Positions 21,523 to 32,956 of a stretch of DNA of 64,000 nucleotides are shown piece after piece; within the stretch, counting starts at the first letter, position 1, and each line of letters begins with the position of its first letter. The notes beneath the pieces are model-generated. The model had not been told where the DNA came from. It worked only from the letters and a program-made list of their open reading frames with translations, and searched no databases. The position numbers and the translations under genes are program-made. This DNA is from Heracleum sosnowskyi (Eukaryota > Streptophyta > Magnoliopsida > Apiales > Apiaceae), in the NCBI GenBank assembly GCA_030848705.1, contig CM061244.1, forward strand, positions 53,299,190-53,363,189, in the 5' to 3' direction.

Positions 21523-22976
21523 ATGGATCCTAATTTTGAACTTGTTTTAAACAATTATATTGGGTATTTTGATCCGCTAAGGTGTAAGGTTGAGCGGTTT
21601 AGGCCATGGATTCAATATTTGAATAGTCAGACTTGTGTCAGTCATGCTATATGTGCATCTGCTGTTTTGAAAATTGATCCATTATGTCTTCTTTGCTCTA
21701 GTGCGGTTATTGTTGAGGACTCTAAATTTTTTACGTTCACTATTTTAAACCAGCAATATAAAGTCACTTTTGATACTTTTGTGATGTTTTACAGTTTCCA
21801 AAGGACATGTTTGATCCCTTGCCCTCTAATGATGAGTTATCTCAGTTCTTCTTGAATATTCATTATCAGGGCCCCCTACAGATGGTTAAATTGTCTAAAA
21901 GTTTTCTTGTTAGGGAATGGGATCTGTTCTTTGATACAACATCAAGAGTATTTGGTAATTGCACTAAAACAAACTTTCATGGCATTACCAGTTTAAATCA
22001 ATATATTGCTAATGCTATTGTATTTGGTCGTCGATTAAATTTTGCTGAGTTGCTTTGGAATGTAATGGTCAATAGGCTTGCTCACTCTAGGAGAGATTTT
22101 GATAATCATGTAAAAATGAAGTGTTGGTACCCTCGCTTTCTCACTCTTATCATAAATCATCTACTTACTGCTGAGCATGTAGAGTTGTTTAGAAATTCCA
22201 GATTTGAAACCTCTCAAACCACTTATTCCAAATTCTACACCAGATTGGATTGCTCACTCAACTATCTTTCCACACCTATTCTTGTTTCACCATTGATGAG
22301 TCAATTCATTAATCTTCCAATCTTTGGTGAACAAGTTCCTCAGCCACATCCAATTCCATTACAGGTAGTAATTTCTAACCCTGGATCTTCTTCTGGTATA
22401 ATGGTTGAAACCCAAGTGGTTTTTAGGGCTGACCAAGAGGTTGTAGAACCACAACCTCTAACACAGGTCATAGAGCCAAACACAGAGTCAAACTCTTCAA
22501 ACCAACAACCTGAGCTTAATTTACAAACCAGTCAAAGAAGTGTTAGAAAAGAAACTACAATGAGTGTTCCCACATCTCTGTCTCCACCTCTTAAGAAAAG
22601 AAAAACATATAGGGAGGCATCTGTAAGCCCATCCTTATCCTCCCAACAGGATATGGACATTGATATGGCCACTGAACAGTCTCTGCAGACATCCTCTTAA
22701 CAGGATGAATCTATTGAAATTCGCCATCGGGCCCTAGCAACTTGTAATGAGTCAAGCACACTCACATTACTCACAATGGGAGAAGACATCCATATAGATG
22801 AAACTCAGGACACGCTGTCAGGAGAGCACTTTGATTTTGATACAGTACCTACCATAGTTACGGTGGAAGTGCCTTCACAGGCATCAGAGGGAAAATCTGA
22901 TTCTCAACCACTTTTAATAGAATCATTTTTGTTAGATATGATTATCACTAAGAAACTAGACAGAGGGGGGGGGTGA
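21523..22976 (+). pseudogene. Env-position ORF of a plant copia element, broken
   Basis: ATG 21523 (MDPNFELVLNNYIGYFDP) starts a frame that shifts near 21790-21806 into the frame of 21807-22700 (PLPSNDELSQFF). That frame reaches TAA at 22698-22700 and is then open again to 22976. The pattern recalls a widespread protein encoded near the 3' end of many asterid copia elements: a helical N-terminal half with an REWDLFFDTTSRVF region and FAELLWNVMVNRL, then a Pro/Gln/Ser-rich tail with a basic KKRK patch. No signal peptide or membrane helix is visible, so calling it an envelope gene would be unwarranted. Host element unknown, because E4's LTR lies immediately upstream in the opposite sense. Confidence 0.5.
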
Positions 22977-23400
22977 ATGGATATTTTGAATGTTTTTCGT
23001 TTTCTTGAAACTAAAAAGCTGTGTTAGATTGTGTTGTATGAAAATGCGGAATAAAATAATCAAGACACACACAATCAGTCCTTCCTGACACAGTTAACTT
23101 CTTATGGAAGGACAAGTTGGAGTTACAGTTAGGGGTAACTGTGTAAATAGGAGTGTGCACCAGTTTGTATAGGATATATATATTGTGCACACCCTATAGT
23201 TAGCTGAAAGAGAGATATACACAGAAATATTTAAGCACTCTTTTCTCTGTAAGAAAACAAGAAAACAATGTTCTTGTTTAGAAGCCAGAATTTCACTTGT
23301 AAAATTTTGGAAGCTGTAGTATTTGATTAGTTCGATTAGTTTGGGACGCAACATCTAGCTAGGATGATTAGCTAGATTTTCATCATATCGTTAAAATTTG
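22977..23400. other. Retroelement-like non-coding tail
   Basis: AGAGGGGGGGGGTGAATGG at the end of the env-position ORF resembles AGAGAGGGGGGGATGAATG inside the E4 LTR (about 19822), so part of this stretch may be an eroded LTR or U3 region. No boundaries or coding sequence are visible. Confidence 0.3.
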
Positions 23401-26040
23401 AACTAGTTAGAACAATTAACTAGTCACTCATAATGGCATATACAATTAGCCAGTTTCAATCTACTAATACAAAATCTCAACATCGTAGCCAAAGAAAGAA
23501 AGAAAAACAAAATTTTGACTACTTGGATAACGAATTAAAAGGAAGAGTAAATAAGTTTGGGATGAACAAGGTAATTATAACCTTTGAATAGAATATAAGC
23601 TCTGAATAGAAAGTTCTTGGTATCGGAACAATCGATAACCTCCCATCAAACATTTCTCATCAGTGAAACGGTCCACCCAAAGGTGTCTCCATACATATAC
23701 TTTATCAAATTCTTCAATAGAATTGAATTCGGAATACCAATATCAAATTGATATCCTTTCTACGATTTCAACGCCTGATGTACAAATCTCATCTTGAATA
23801 GAAGAAAAGAATTCACGAGGATTCTCTGAAATATATATCATCTATGTTTTAAATAAATAGTTAGATATTTATGAACTCGACTGAGGAGTCCAAGTATGAA
23901 AGGAGAAATCAAATATCAAAATAATCGTTAAAGAATATTCGTCAAATAATTAAGGAAACATTAATTGAACATTCCTTAGATAATTGAAAGAATAAAGAAT
24001 AAAAATATAGACCTAGAAGGATAAATGAATAATGGTTCCCTCTTCCGGTCGTCCTAGAGCACGAACAAAGCACTCTGGTGAGTAATGGTAACTTAATTCT
24101 GCGTATTTAAACCTTAAAGGTAATGAGAGGAGAAAAGAAAAGACATAAAATGAATATAGCAGTTGTTGGTTGCATCCCAAGTTTGAAGTAGGAAACTGGA
24201 AGGGCTACCTGACATGAACTATTCAAGGTAACGCGGGCATGAACAGTTTTAGATTGAGTAGTGCACCAACAAGTAGATACCAAAAAAAAATGGTCATCAT
24301 AAGTTCTAACATCACCAGTACGAGGATGATCACCTCTCCTCACCTTCATAATATATGATACAAACTAAATGGTTTTTCAAAATCATATCAAAGTTATTTA
24401 ATAGCTTGGGGGTCCGTAAACACATATGTCATTCCCCTATATTTATCCAATATTTGTGTCTCCCACGGTCGAATCGATATGTCAACCGAAGATGGAGGTC
24501 TACTAGTTTAATATTTACGCAGTCTCTAATAAGAGTTGTATCGAAAGAATCCAATTCCAGACTCAAGGGCCTTCCTCCCGGTAGGTTCTGAGATCGCCGT
24601 AGTTCTCGTTGCAACCATATGCAACTTCATTAAAATTAGGCCATCAATTTCCAACGTTCTTGATCGCTGAGTTGAACCGTAAATCACATGTTTCTCCTAA
24701 ACCGTAAATCGTAATGACATGATTCTTACGCTCACTTAAACTAGAAACAAATCTCTACACACTCATGCTCATCACTGAACCAAAAGAGGTAGTTAGGTTT
24801 TCGGATTCTAGGCAGTTTTTAGAGTTACCGAAAATCGAGCATTACGACGGCTTAAAACGTAACGTTTCCAAAACTTAAAACTCAACCAAATCAATACCAA
24901 TCAATCTCAAGCTCACCATTCACCTTATACTCCCCCGTCTCAGTCAAATCCTCCATTAAAATTCAATCAAGTTCATAACACATCCTTCCAACTCAATCAA
25001 CAACTCATCTCATGGCTAAATATAACTAAACACAACATATACTACACATACATGCTTCCATCTTTCAACTATAAACATAAAACTCAACAAAACACTATTC
25101 ATAATCTTCTTTAACTTAATAAAAAAGATATCTAGAGGTGGTGGGTAGTGGAGATTATACCTTAGATAGAACAAGCTTTCTTCCCTCTTTCTTTTAAGCC
25201 TAAGAACTCAAATTTTGATAAAGAATTGCTTATCCATCCATCTCCTTCTTCTTCCTCTCTTAGCCACGTTTTTTTCTTCAAGAAATGGGGGTGGAGGCCG
25301 GTACTTTTGTGTGTGTAATGTGTGGTGGAGGTGTGGTTATAATGTTTAGGTATTTGTTTGCCAAAATGCAAGTTAGTCACTACAAACTAGTCTCTCAAGT
25401 TTGCTAAGTTACAAGGTTTCTTCCACACATTTCTTCCACCCAATCTTTTTCTTTTAATACATATCTTCTTCTTGTTTTCGTTTGCAATTTCTGACTACGC
25501 GATTAGTAACAGTTTATTATTCCGGAACTTCTGCTGAAATATGGGATTGATCGGAGACTATAAAATTTTACTATTCACCTTGGAGTACTATTCATAAATG
25601 TTACTATTCATCTTTGTTTTGGTTCTCTAGAAAGTATCTCGAAATATTTTCTAAATTAGCGAATAAAACTTTACGCAATTCTCGTCGTAATAGTAACTAT
25701 TCACTATTCGTCCTAACAATCGAATACTTAATTAAAATGGTTCGAGCGTGAATCTTGGAATATAAATGGGATTTATATACTCTCATTTGTGTCGTATATA
25801 CGGCTTCAGAATTTTACGAAATATTTCCAAGTTGTGAATTTCTGAAATCCGATTTGATCTGCATACACTCATTTACATAGTACAACAATAATACAACTTC
25901 GAAACTTCAGTTTTCCTACACGTATATAGTGTGGTCTGAAAAGTTTTTCTTAAACGGAAAAATCACTATTCATCAAGGTCTTTTATAATAATAAACAAAA
26001 ATCAGGGTTTTTAATAAGTACAAAATTTCGGGTTATTACA
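23400..26040 (-). repeat. Probable Ty3-gypsy LTR (solo or truncated), minus strand
   Basis: Read on the minus strand the stretch starts TGTAATAACCCGAAATTT at 26040, a start typical of long LTRs of chromovirus-type gypsy elements. It continues with AT-rich U3, then a transcribed-looking part with GGAAGAAGAAGG purine runs and the usual CCACCACC words, and shows no coding frame. I could not find the other end or a target duplication, so it may be a solo LTR, a truncated LTR, or an LTR plus some internal DNA. The lower boundary is approximate. Confidence 0.45.
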
Positions 26041-26192
26041 TTAACCTTCATTCTTTTGACTGATATTACCTTCTGAGATTCATGTGACCGATTAATTATT
26101 ATTTACTTATTACATTCTTGTTTAAGTTGAGCAGAATCCTCGATGTTTATAAATAGGCATATACATATGTTTTTCAATATCTTATGTTATAT

Positions 26193-26515
26193 ACACAAGA
26201 CTCACAATAAATACAAGATTAAATATAGCAACATTCTTTAGGAGATTTTTAAGTTTGAATACAATAATTTTTTCATTAAATGTAAACAAAATGTGAAAAT
26301 TATTTTTCGGAGAAATTTCGGTTTAAAAATATACACATAAATAAGGAAGTTATGTAAAAATGTTGGAAATAAGAAAAAAATATTAAAATTGTTTGGAAGT
26401 AAAAGTTATGAATTTACAAAATATGATCACTAAATTATAATTGTCCAGTAACATATTCAAAAAATTAAAATTAAATATTTACATGTTTAACTCTAAATAT
26501 GATAAGATAATGAGT
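26193..26515 (+). repeat. Direct repeat, copy 1
   Basis: It matches 26953-27278 over about 310 bp, sharing TTTTTCATTAAATGTAAAC, GTTGGAAATAAGAAAAAA, AAATTATAATT and other runs with moderate divergence. No gene. The pair lies either side of a hAT-like MITE. It could be a local tandem duplication or the ends of a small non-autonomous element. Confidence 0.75.
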
Positions 26516-26529
26516 AGATGTCAGAGTAC

Positions 26530-26911
26530 TAGATGCACAAAAAGCCCTTCGGGCCGGGCTTTAAAAAGCCCGGGCTTTAAAAAGCCCGGGCTTTTTAACA
26601 ATCGGGCCGGACTTTTTCAAAAATCGGGTCAGACTTTCTTTAAAATATGAGGCATGTTTTAGGCCCTCGGGCCGGGCCGAACTTTATCCGGACTTTTCAA
26701 AAGCCCGGGTTTTATCCGGGCTTTTCAAAATCCCGGATTTTATCCGGACTTTTCAAAAGTCTGGGCTTTTCAGGCTTCGGGCCGGGCTTGATGAAAAATA
26801 GTAGGCCCATTCAAGGCCCTCTGGCCGGGCCGAACCGGGCCGGACTTTTTGGGATTTTTTTGCCGATCGATCAGGCCGGATTTCGGATTTCAGGCTTTTT
26901 GAACATCTCTA
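26530..26911 (+). mobile_element. hAT-type MITE (382 bp)
   Basis: The ends are near-inverted: left TAGATGCACAAAAAGCCC, right (reverse complement) TAGAGATGTTCAAAAAGCCT, matching the TAGAGATG..CAAA style of hAT termini. The 8-bp flanks CAGAGTAC (26522-26529) and CGTAGTAC (26912-26919) agree at 6 of 8 bases, as expected for an aged hAT target duplication. The inside is a GC-rich run of GGGCTTTTCAAAAGCCCGG-like palindromes with no transposase, so it is non-autonomous. Confidence 0.75.
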
Positions 26912-26952
26912 CGTAGTACTAAACAAAAATTATTTATATATTATATTATAAA

Positions 26953-27278
26953 CACGTCACTCTGGATAAATAGAAGATTATATATAACAACATGATTTGA
27001 GAAAATTTCTAAGTTTGAATATGATAGATTTTTCATTAAATGTAAACAAAATGTCAAAATTATTTTTCGATGAAAATTAGGTTTAAATATATAAACACCA
27101 AGGTGGAAATTATGTAAAATGTTGGAAATAAGAAAAAATTTAGAATGATATGAGAGGAAAAGTTATGAAATTTACAAAACATGATCATTAAATTATAATT
27201 ATCCAGTAAAATATTTTCAAAATTTTAAAATTAAATATTAACATGTTTAATATTAAATCAAATAAAATAATTTAATAT
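26953..27278 (+). repeat. Direct repeat, copy 2
   Basis: Second copy of the segment at 26193-26515, offset by 760 bp. It ends about 150 bp before the PPR start codon, so part of the PPR promoter may lie within it. Confidence 0.75.
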
Positions 27279-27430
27279 AAGATAAATCTTTAAAAAAAAT
27301 AATCCCGTACTAGTATAACAACCGCAGGGTACAATGGTCAATCCACAACAATCTTACTTGGCAAAAAAAGAAAAACACAGCAACCCTGGTGGGACAAATT
27401 TAAGTCAATTTTAATAAGAAGAATCCATAG

Positions 27431-29518
27431 ATGAATGCTAAGCAGAAGTTACGTGAAGCAATCGACTCACTATACACACACGGCCGCGCAAACACAGAAA
27501 CTTATACTCGTCTTGTGCTTGACTGTGTTCGACAAAATGACATTCCCCAAGCTAAGAGATTACAATCTCACTTGGACATTTACTTGGAACAACCCACCAC
27601 CACTTTTATACATAATCGTCTTCTTCAATTATTTACAAAATCTGGGCATCTCTCAGATGCTCGCAACCTGTTTGATAAGTTGCCCCACAGAGATATTTTC
27701 ACTTACAATGCTATGCTTTCTGGGTATTGTAAGTTAGGTTCTGTTAATGACTTAAATCTGTTTTTTGATGGAATGCCTTTTCGTGATTCGGTTTCTTATA
27801 ATACGGTTATTTCGGGTTTAGCTTCGAATGGTTGTAGCAAGGAGGCATTGAAGGTTTTTGTTAGAATGCAGAAAGAAGGGTTTGAGTTTACGGATTATAC
27901 TCTTGTGAGTGTGTTGAATGCGTGTTCGAGGGTGTTGGGTTTGAGGTGTGGGAAAGAAATTCATGGGAGGATCGTGGTTTTTGGTTTTGGAGGGAATGTG
28001 TTTGTCTGGAATGCGTTGGTGGATATGTATGCTAAGTGTGGTCAGATTGATCAGGCTCGGTGGTTGTTTGATCGAATGGTGAATAAAAATGTGGTTTCTT
28101 GGAATTTGATGATATCGGGTTATATGAAACATGGAAAACCTAATGAATGTATTGATTTGTTTCGTGAGATGAAGGTATCTGGATTAAAGCCTGATCAGGT
28201 TACGGTTTCCAATATTCTAGGAGCTTTCATGCGAATTGGAAATATAGAAGGAGCAGAGGAACTTTTTGCCGAGATTAAGGAGAAGGACAAGATCTCCTGG
28301 ACCGCAATGATTGTTGGTTATGTGCAAAATAATATGGAAGAAGATGCTTTAACATTGTTTGGTCAGATGCTATCAGAAAATATAAAAGCTGATAATTTTA
28401 CTATCTCTAGCATTATTAGCTGTTGTGCTAGACTGGCCTCTTTGTATCATGGTCAGGTTGTTCATGCAAAAGCTGTTCATATGGGAGTTGATAATGATTT
28501 ACTTGTATCTAGTGCTCTCGTTGATATGTATTCTAAATGTGGAGAGACTACAGATGCTTGGACTGTTTTTACTGCAATGCCATCTAAAAATGTTATTACT
28601 TGGAATTCCATGATTATAGGATATGCGCACAATGGAATGGATATAGTTGCCCTAGATCTCTATGAAGAAATGTTGCAGCAGAATTTGAAGCCAGACAATG
28701 TTACTTTTGTTGGAGTTCTGTCTGCGTGTATGCATGCAGGTTTAACGGAGCAGGGCCAGAAGTACTTTGATTCCATCAGAAAATTGCATGGAATGACACC
28801 AACTTTGGATCACTATGCATGCATAATTAATCTCCTTGGTCGATCAGGTAGTGTTGACAAAGCAGTTGCTCTAATTGAAGACATGGAACATACTCCAAAT
28901 AGTCTCATTTGGTCTACCCTTTTATCTGTTTGTAAGATGTGCGGTGATATTGATATTGGAGAGGTAGCAGCAAAACATCTCTTTGAATTAGACCCATTCA
29001 ATGCCGAACCATATGTAATGCTCTCCAACATGTATGCCACTGCTGGAAGATGGCAGGATGTTGCATCCATTAGATCTCTAATGAAAAACAAGAAAGTTAA
29101 AAAGTTTGCAGCCTACAGTTGGATTGAGACTGGTGGAAAGTTCTATAAGTTTGTATCAGAAGATCGGAGTCATCCTGAATCAAAAGCCATTTATCTGCAG
29201 TTAAACAAACTGATACGCAAGCTACAAGAAGCTGGCTTTATTCCTGATAGAAGCTTGGTTTTGCACAATGTTGGCGAAGATGAGAAATACGAAGCCATAT
29301 GTTACCACAGTGAGAAATTAGCTCTCGCATTTGGATTGATCAAAAATCCCCAAGGAAGACAACCTATAAGGATTTTAAAGAATATACGTATTTGTGGTGA
29401 TTGCCATGTTTTTATGAAGTTTGTGTCCAAGATTATGAAACGACCTATCATCTTGAGGGATTCCAATCGATTCCACCATTTTGTTGGAGGACAGTGCTCT
29501 TGCAAGGACCTATGGTGA
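27431..29518 (+). CDS. PPR protein of the PLS class with a DYW-type C-terminus
   Basis: One uninterrupted 695-codon exon, ATG 27431 to TGA 29516-29518, intronless as usual for the family. Residues about 20-500 are tandem 31-36-residue PPR repeats of the P, L and S types (for example NALVDMYAKCG..DQARWLF, VSWNLMISGYMKHG, TWNSMIIGYAHNG). Next come E/E+ motifs and then the DYW deaminase domain. The zinc/catalytic motif HSE is at residues 626-628 (YHSEKLALAFG) and the CGDCH motif at 655-659. The protein ends CSCKDLW, one change from the classic DYW tail. Such proteins act in organelles, mostly in site-specific C-to-U RNA editing. The first 30 residues are only weakly like a targeting peptide. RNA target and orthologue cannot be named from sequence alone. 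Confidence 0.95.
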   Translation: MNAKQKLREAIDSLYTHGRANTETYTRLVLDCVRQNDIPQAKRLQSHLDIYLEQPTTTFIHNRLLQLFTKSGHLSDARNLFDKLPHRDIFTYNAMLSGYCKLGSVNDLNLFFDGMPFRDSVSYNTVISGLASNGCSKEALKVFVRMQKEGFEFTDYTLVSVLNACSRVLGLRCGKEIHGRIVVFGFGGNVFVWNALVDMYAKCGQIDQARWLFDRMVNKNVVSWNLMISGYMKHGKPNECIDLFREMKVSGLKPDQVTVSNILGAFMRIGNIEGAEELFAEIKEKDKISWTAMIVGYVQNNMEEDALTLFGQMLSENIKADNFTISSIISCCARLASLYHGQVVHAKAVHMGVDNDLLVSSALVDMYSKCGETTDAWTVFTAMPSKNVITWNSMIIGYAHNGMDIVALDLYEEMLQQNLKPDNVTFVGVLSACMHAGLTEQGQKYFDSIRKLHGMTPTLDHYACIINLLGRSGSVDKAVALIEDMEHTPNSLIWSTLLSVCKMCGDIDIGEVAAKHLFELDPFNAEPYVMLSNMYATAGRWQDVASIRSLMKNKKVKKFAAYSWIETGGKFYKFVSEDRSHPESKAIYLQLNKLIRKLQEAGFIPDRSLVLHNVGEDEKYEAICYHSEKLALAFGLIKNPQGRQPIRILKNIRICGDCHVFMKFVSKIMKRPIILRDSNRFHHFVGGQCSCKDLW

Positions 29519-29976
29519 TGCCTTTGATTGTATTCTGAGCTCCAAGTATAATAAATCATATTATTTGATATGAAATTATCTGAATAGCCACTAAGCAGTA
29601 GCGGGGTAGCATTTAGGATAACTGACGGAGGAGGATAGAAAGTGATCGCTTGGTTTATGGCCTACACTGTATCCCTCTTCTCTTGGCATTATGAGGGTGC
29701 GCGTTCAAGCCTTAATGATGCCATGTGTGATTCGGTGTTTAGATATCTACAAGAACGATTTATAAAAAAAATTAGGAAAGCAAACCAGCATTCCCAAGTG
29801 CAGTGTACTTATCGGCTTCTGGTAGCTCGCATTGTCTGGGTAATGCAATGGAATGCAGCCACTCTAAATCCCCCTGGTATGTTTTCTCTCTACATCTTTG
29901 TATATCCTTTGATTTTCATGTAATTGTAGAACACGTGCACACACATCTATACTATACTATAAAAGTCGAACTATCA
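29519..29976. other. Downstream flank of the PPR gene
   Basis: Short frames occur at 29642-29923, but none has a recognisable domain or codon pattern. I see nothing else here beyond the PPR 3' untranslated region. Confidence 0.5.
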
Positions 29977-29985
29977 CATGTTGGG

Positions 29986-30366
29986 TGGGAAAATAGATCT
30001 TTTTATCACTCAACTATTGGCTGTCAACTATTGGCTGTTTTAGAAAGTAACCACTGAACTACCAAATAATTAATTATAACCATTAATGTTACATTTATTT
30101 TTGTTTCTAGGCATTCCGTTAATTGTGTCGTTAAAATAATATTAATGTACTAAATAGACCGATGATATGGCATAATTATTAGAAATTAGACACTAAACAT
30201 TATACCACGTTAAAATATATCATTACTATAATTTTTTTTCCATAAATTTTATTATCTTTTCATAAATTAACTCATAATTATTGAAATCATTTATCTTGTT
30301 AACAATAGTTTTTTAAAACTTATCCTGATAAACAAAGGATTAATGAAATTATTTTTATTAAAAACA

Positions 30367-30398
<32 letters not shown>

Positions 30399-30904
30399 TA
30401 TATATATGTGTGTATAAATGTTTTACATTCGTATTGTTGGTTTTTAAGATTTCATAAACAAAATTTAAGTACAAAAATAAGATTAGATATCTAAATAATT
30501 TTTTTTGGATCAATATCTAGAATTTTGGATTAAAAAGTTAGATTTTAAATCAAAATTTTATATATTCGAAAGTTTACAATATCAACTTGGGGAAAAATAA
30601 TTATTTTGAAGATATTATTGAATTATTTCTTAAATAAAGTGATTAGTCGTATGAAACAATGACAGTATTGTACTTAAAATAATTTTTTATTTTTAGTGAT
30701 TATATTATAATAAATTTTAAAGTTGTATTATAAGATGATTAAGTCCACATTAACGTTATTTTAACTAACATTTCAATTATACTTAACGAAATGATTAAAA
30801 ACAAAATCATATGTATCGTTAGTGGCTATTTTTAATTATTTGAATGTTCAGTGGCTAATTTCTAATAGACACCAGAGTTGAGTGGTTAAAAAATCTATTT
30901 TCCC
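29986..30904 (+). mobile_element. Mutator-like MITE with 9-bp target duplication
   Basis: A perfect 9-bp direct repeat CATGTTGGG lies at 29977-29985 and 30905-30913. Inside it are long terminal inverted repeats of about 100 bp starting GGGAAAATAGAT (left) and, reverse-complemented, GGGAAAATAGAT (right). These continue with CACTCAACT, CCACTGAAC and CAAATAATTAA in both arms. Nine-base duplications with long TIRs are the mark of MULEs. The left arm has an extra 14-bp tandem copy of CAACTATTGGCTGT. The interior is AT-rich with an ATT microsatellite (about 30369-30390) and no transposase. Confidence 0.85.
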
Positions 30905-30913
30905 CATGTTGGG

Positions 30914-32380
30914 CAGTCCGTTGGTTCTGTAGTACAGATAAAAAAAATGAAATAATGAATTGGTTGGTCTTTTGGGAGGGTTATAATAATCAAATAATAT
31001 GTAGACTTTATTATTACATCTTTTGTGATCGGCCGGATGTCTTTTGGGCGGGTTGTAATAACAAAAATATGGACCATTTATTTTAGATTTTAAATTTAAT
31101 ATTGCATTGATCATGGCTGGATTAAAACAATAATCACTATGAACTTTTAAAAATCGAATCTCTATTTAGTTTTTTGTTAAATAGAATCTTAAAATTATAT
31201 TTAAATAAGTTTAGAAAACGGCCTTAAAAAAATCATGTAATAAATTGTACATAAAATAGTTTTAGGTTAAATAAAGAATAATATGAGTTTTCTTGAATAT
31301 AAAATACAACCGCATAAGACATGTACTACTAATCTATAATTTATTTAATATAAATTTTATAATCATGTATTCATTAATTTACTTGGCAATAGTTTCCACA
31401 AATTTTGAGAAGTTTAAGATATATTAATATGTCTGCATGGGCTCTTTATTGCCCTTAACCAATTACACTCACATTCACATAACCATTACTTATGGAACTT
31501 ACTCTTTTGCAACTCATGCACGGATAATTTGGAAGGAAAATGTTTATCACTAAGGAAGCATCTTAAATCAGTATAGCGCACACCATTTTAGGTCCTTACC
31601 TTTAAATTTTTTCCGGATAAAACGGTTTATTGGTAAAAAAGAAGTAATTGGGTTCCGTGGATGGAAAAAAAGTATTTGAAGGTACTGAGGTGAGAACTGT
31701 GAATGGTGCAAAGAAACTTAAAAAAGTTTCCAGTCTGTTAAAAATATTTATCAACAGATGCCGTCTTTTATTTTTTAAGATTGTCCAGACGATCTAGATT
31801 GGACATATATTCCTTGGATGAATTAGCAAACGATGGCAAAATTCTTTGAGATGCATTGACAAGAAACATGGATTATATATGTCATGTACAGATGGGAATT
31901 CATGTATTCATTTGTGTAGGGAAAGGTGATTTAGTGTTGATGCAGAATTTGCAAATGGCTCAACCTTGTGGCTTCAGATAAAGCTACTCATTATTAAATC
32001 AGTGAGCGGGCATCTATATAGATGCCCTGTTGACGAGTTTGGAGTAGAAGCTGCATCACTTTTCAACATCCTGAAGATATCATTTAAGTTGGTGTAGCTC
32101 TGTAATTATACAAAATACAACTTGTATGCAATATACAAATAGAATTGTATAATGCAGGCAACCAGTAACTGGATGCCAAGAAATGCACTATATTCTTACT
32201 TAGACACTGTTTATAGATTAGCAAAACAAAAGAAGTTGAACAATGTTTTTGAATATTCTCCCCTTGTACTGTATATTTTGACCATTGAGTTTCTGTTACA
32301 AGTTAATTGACCATATCTAAACTGAATGAATTTAATTTCAATGAGGTAAATTGAAGTTTAATACAAAAATAAGGTCTAAG
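30914..32380. other. Intergenic DNA without recognised features
   Basis: AT-rich. Two related TCTTTTGGGxGGGTTxTAATAA segments near 30967 and 31040 form a diverged local repeat. No coding frame with family similarity was seen. Confidence 0.5.
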
Positions 32381-32383
32381 AGC

Positions 32384-32856
32384 ATTTCCAAGGGTGATGG
32401 CCAAAATTACCATTTTTTTTAATATTGGGAGATGAGAATATCCATTCTAAAAATTTTGGCCAAAAATACCAGCCTATTATGCATATGAAAAATGAGTATT
32501 ACTATTACGCATTTGAAGAATGGGTATCATATGTTTTTCCAAAAAAAATTTAAAAAGAAAATTGAAAAACGTGATACGCATTTGGAAAATGCGTATCACC
32601 CCTGCATCATTGGTGTTGCGCATTTGTCAAATGCGTATCAGGTCAAGTTTTTTTTTTTTGAAAAATATTTTTTAATTTTATTTATATGTAATATCCATTT
32701 TTGAAATGCGTAATATTGTTACCCAATAATGAAATGCGTAATAAAGTGGTATTTTTAGCCAAAAAATTTAAAACTGGTATTCTTATCACTTAATTTAAGA
32801 AAAGTGATATTTATGTCATTGTTTCCATTTTCAATGATGTTGGCTAAAATAATATA
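32384..32856 (+). repeat. MITE-like segment with ATGCGTATCA palindromes
   Basis: It starts GAGCATTTCCAAGGGTGATGG, reminiscent of a common plant MITE end, and contains repeated TACGCATTT / AAATGCGTA words. One near-perfect palindrome, GATACGCATTTGGAAAATGC plus GTATC, lies at about 32571-32595. A similar CCATTTTCAATGATGTTGGC phrase recurs in the same orientation near 32827. Clear inverted ends and a target duplication were not found. Confidence 0.35.
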
Positions 32857-32956
32857 ATTAATGATTATATAAAATTTGTTGAATATGTAAGGTGTTGTAC
32901 TCCAATAAAGTTGGTTATAATGATGAGTTATATTTTAAAAATTAATGTACTTGTGT

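Noticed and set aside
24107..24614. Short open frames in both strands around 24.1-24.6 kb as genes
   Set aside because: No domain, no splice context, and they lie within the presumed gypsy LTR.
26441..26916. Frames with repeated GLF/GPG residues as a repeat protein
   Set aside because: They are translations of the GC-rich palindromic repeats of the hAT MITE, not a gene.
29642..30057. Open frames after the PPR gene as a small gene
   Set aside because: No family similarity. One overlaps the inverted end of the MULE-like MITE.
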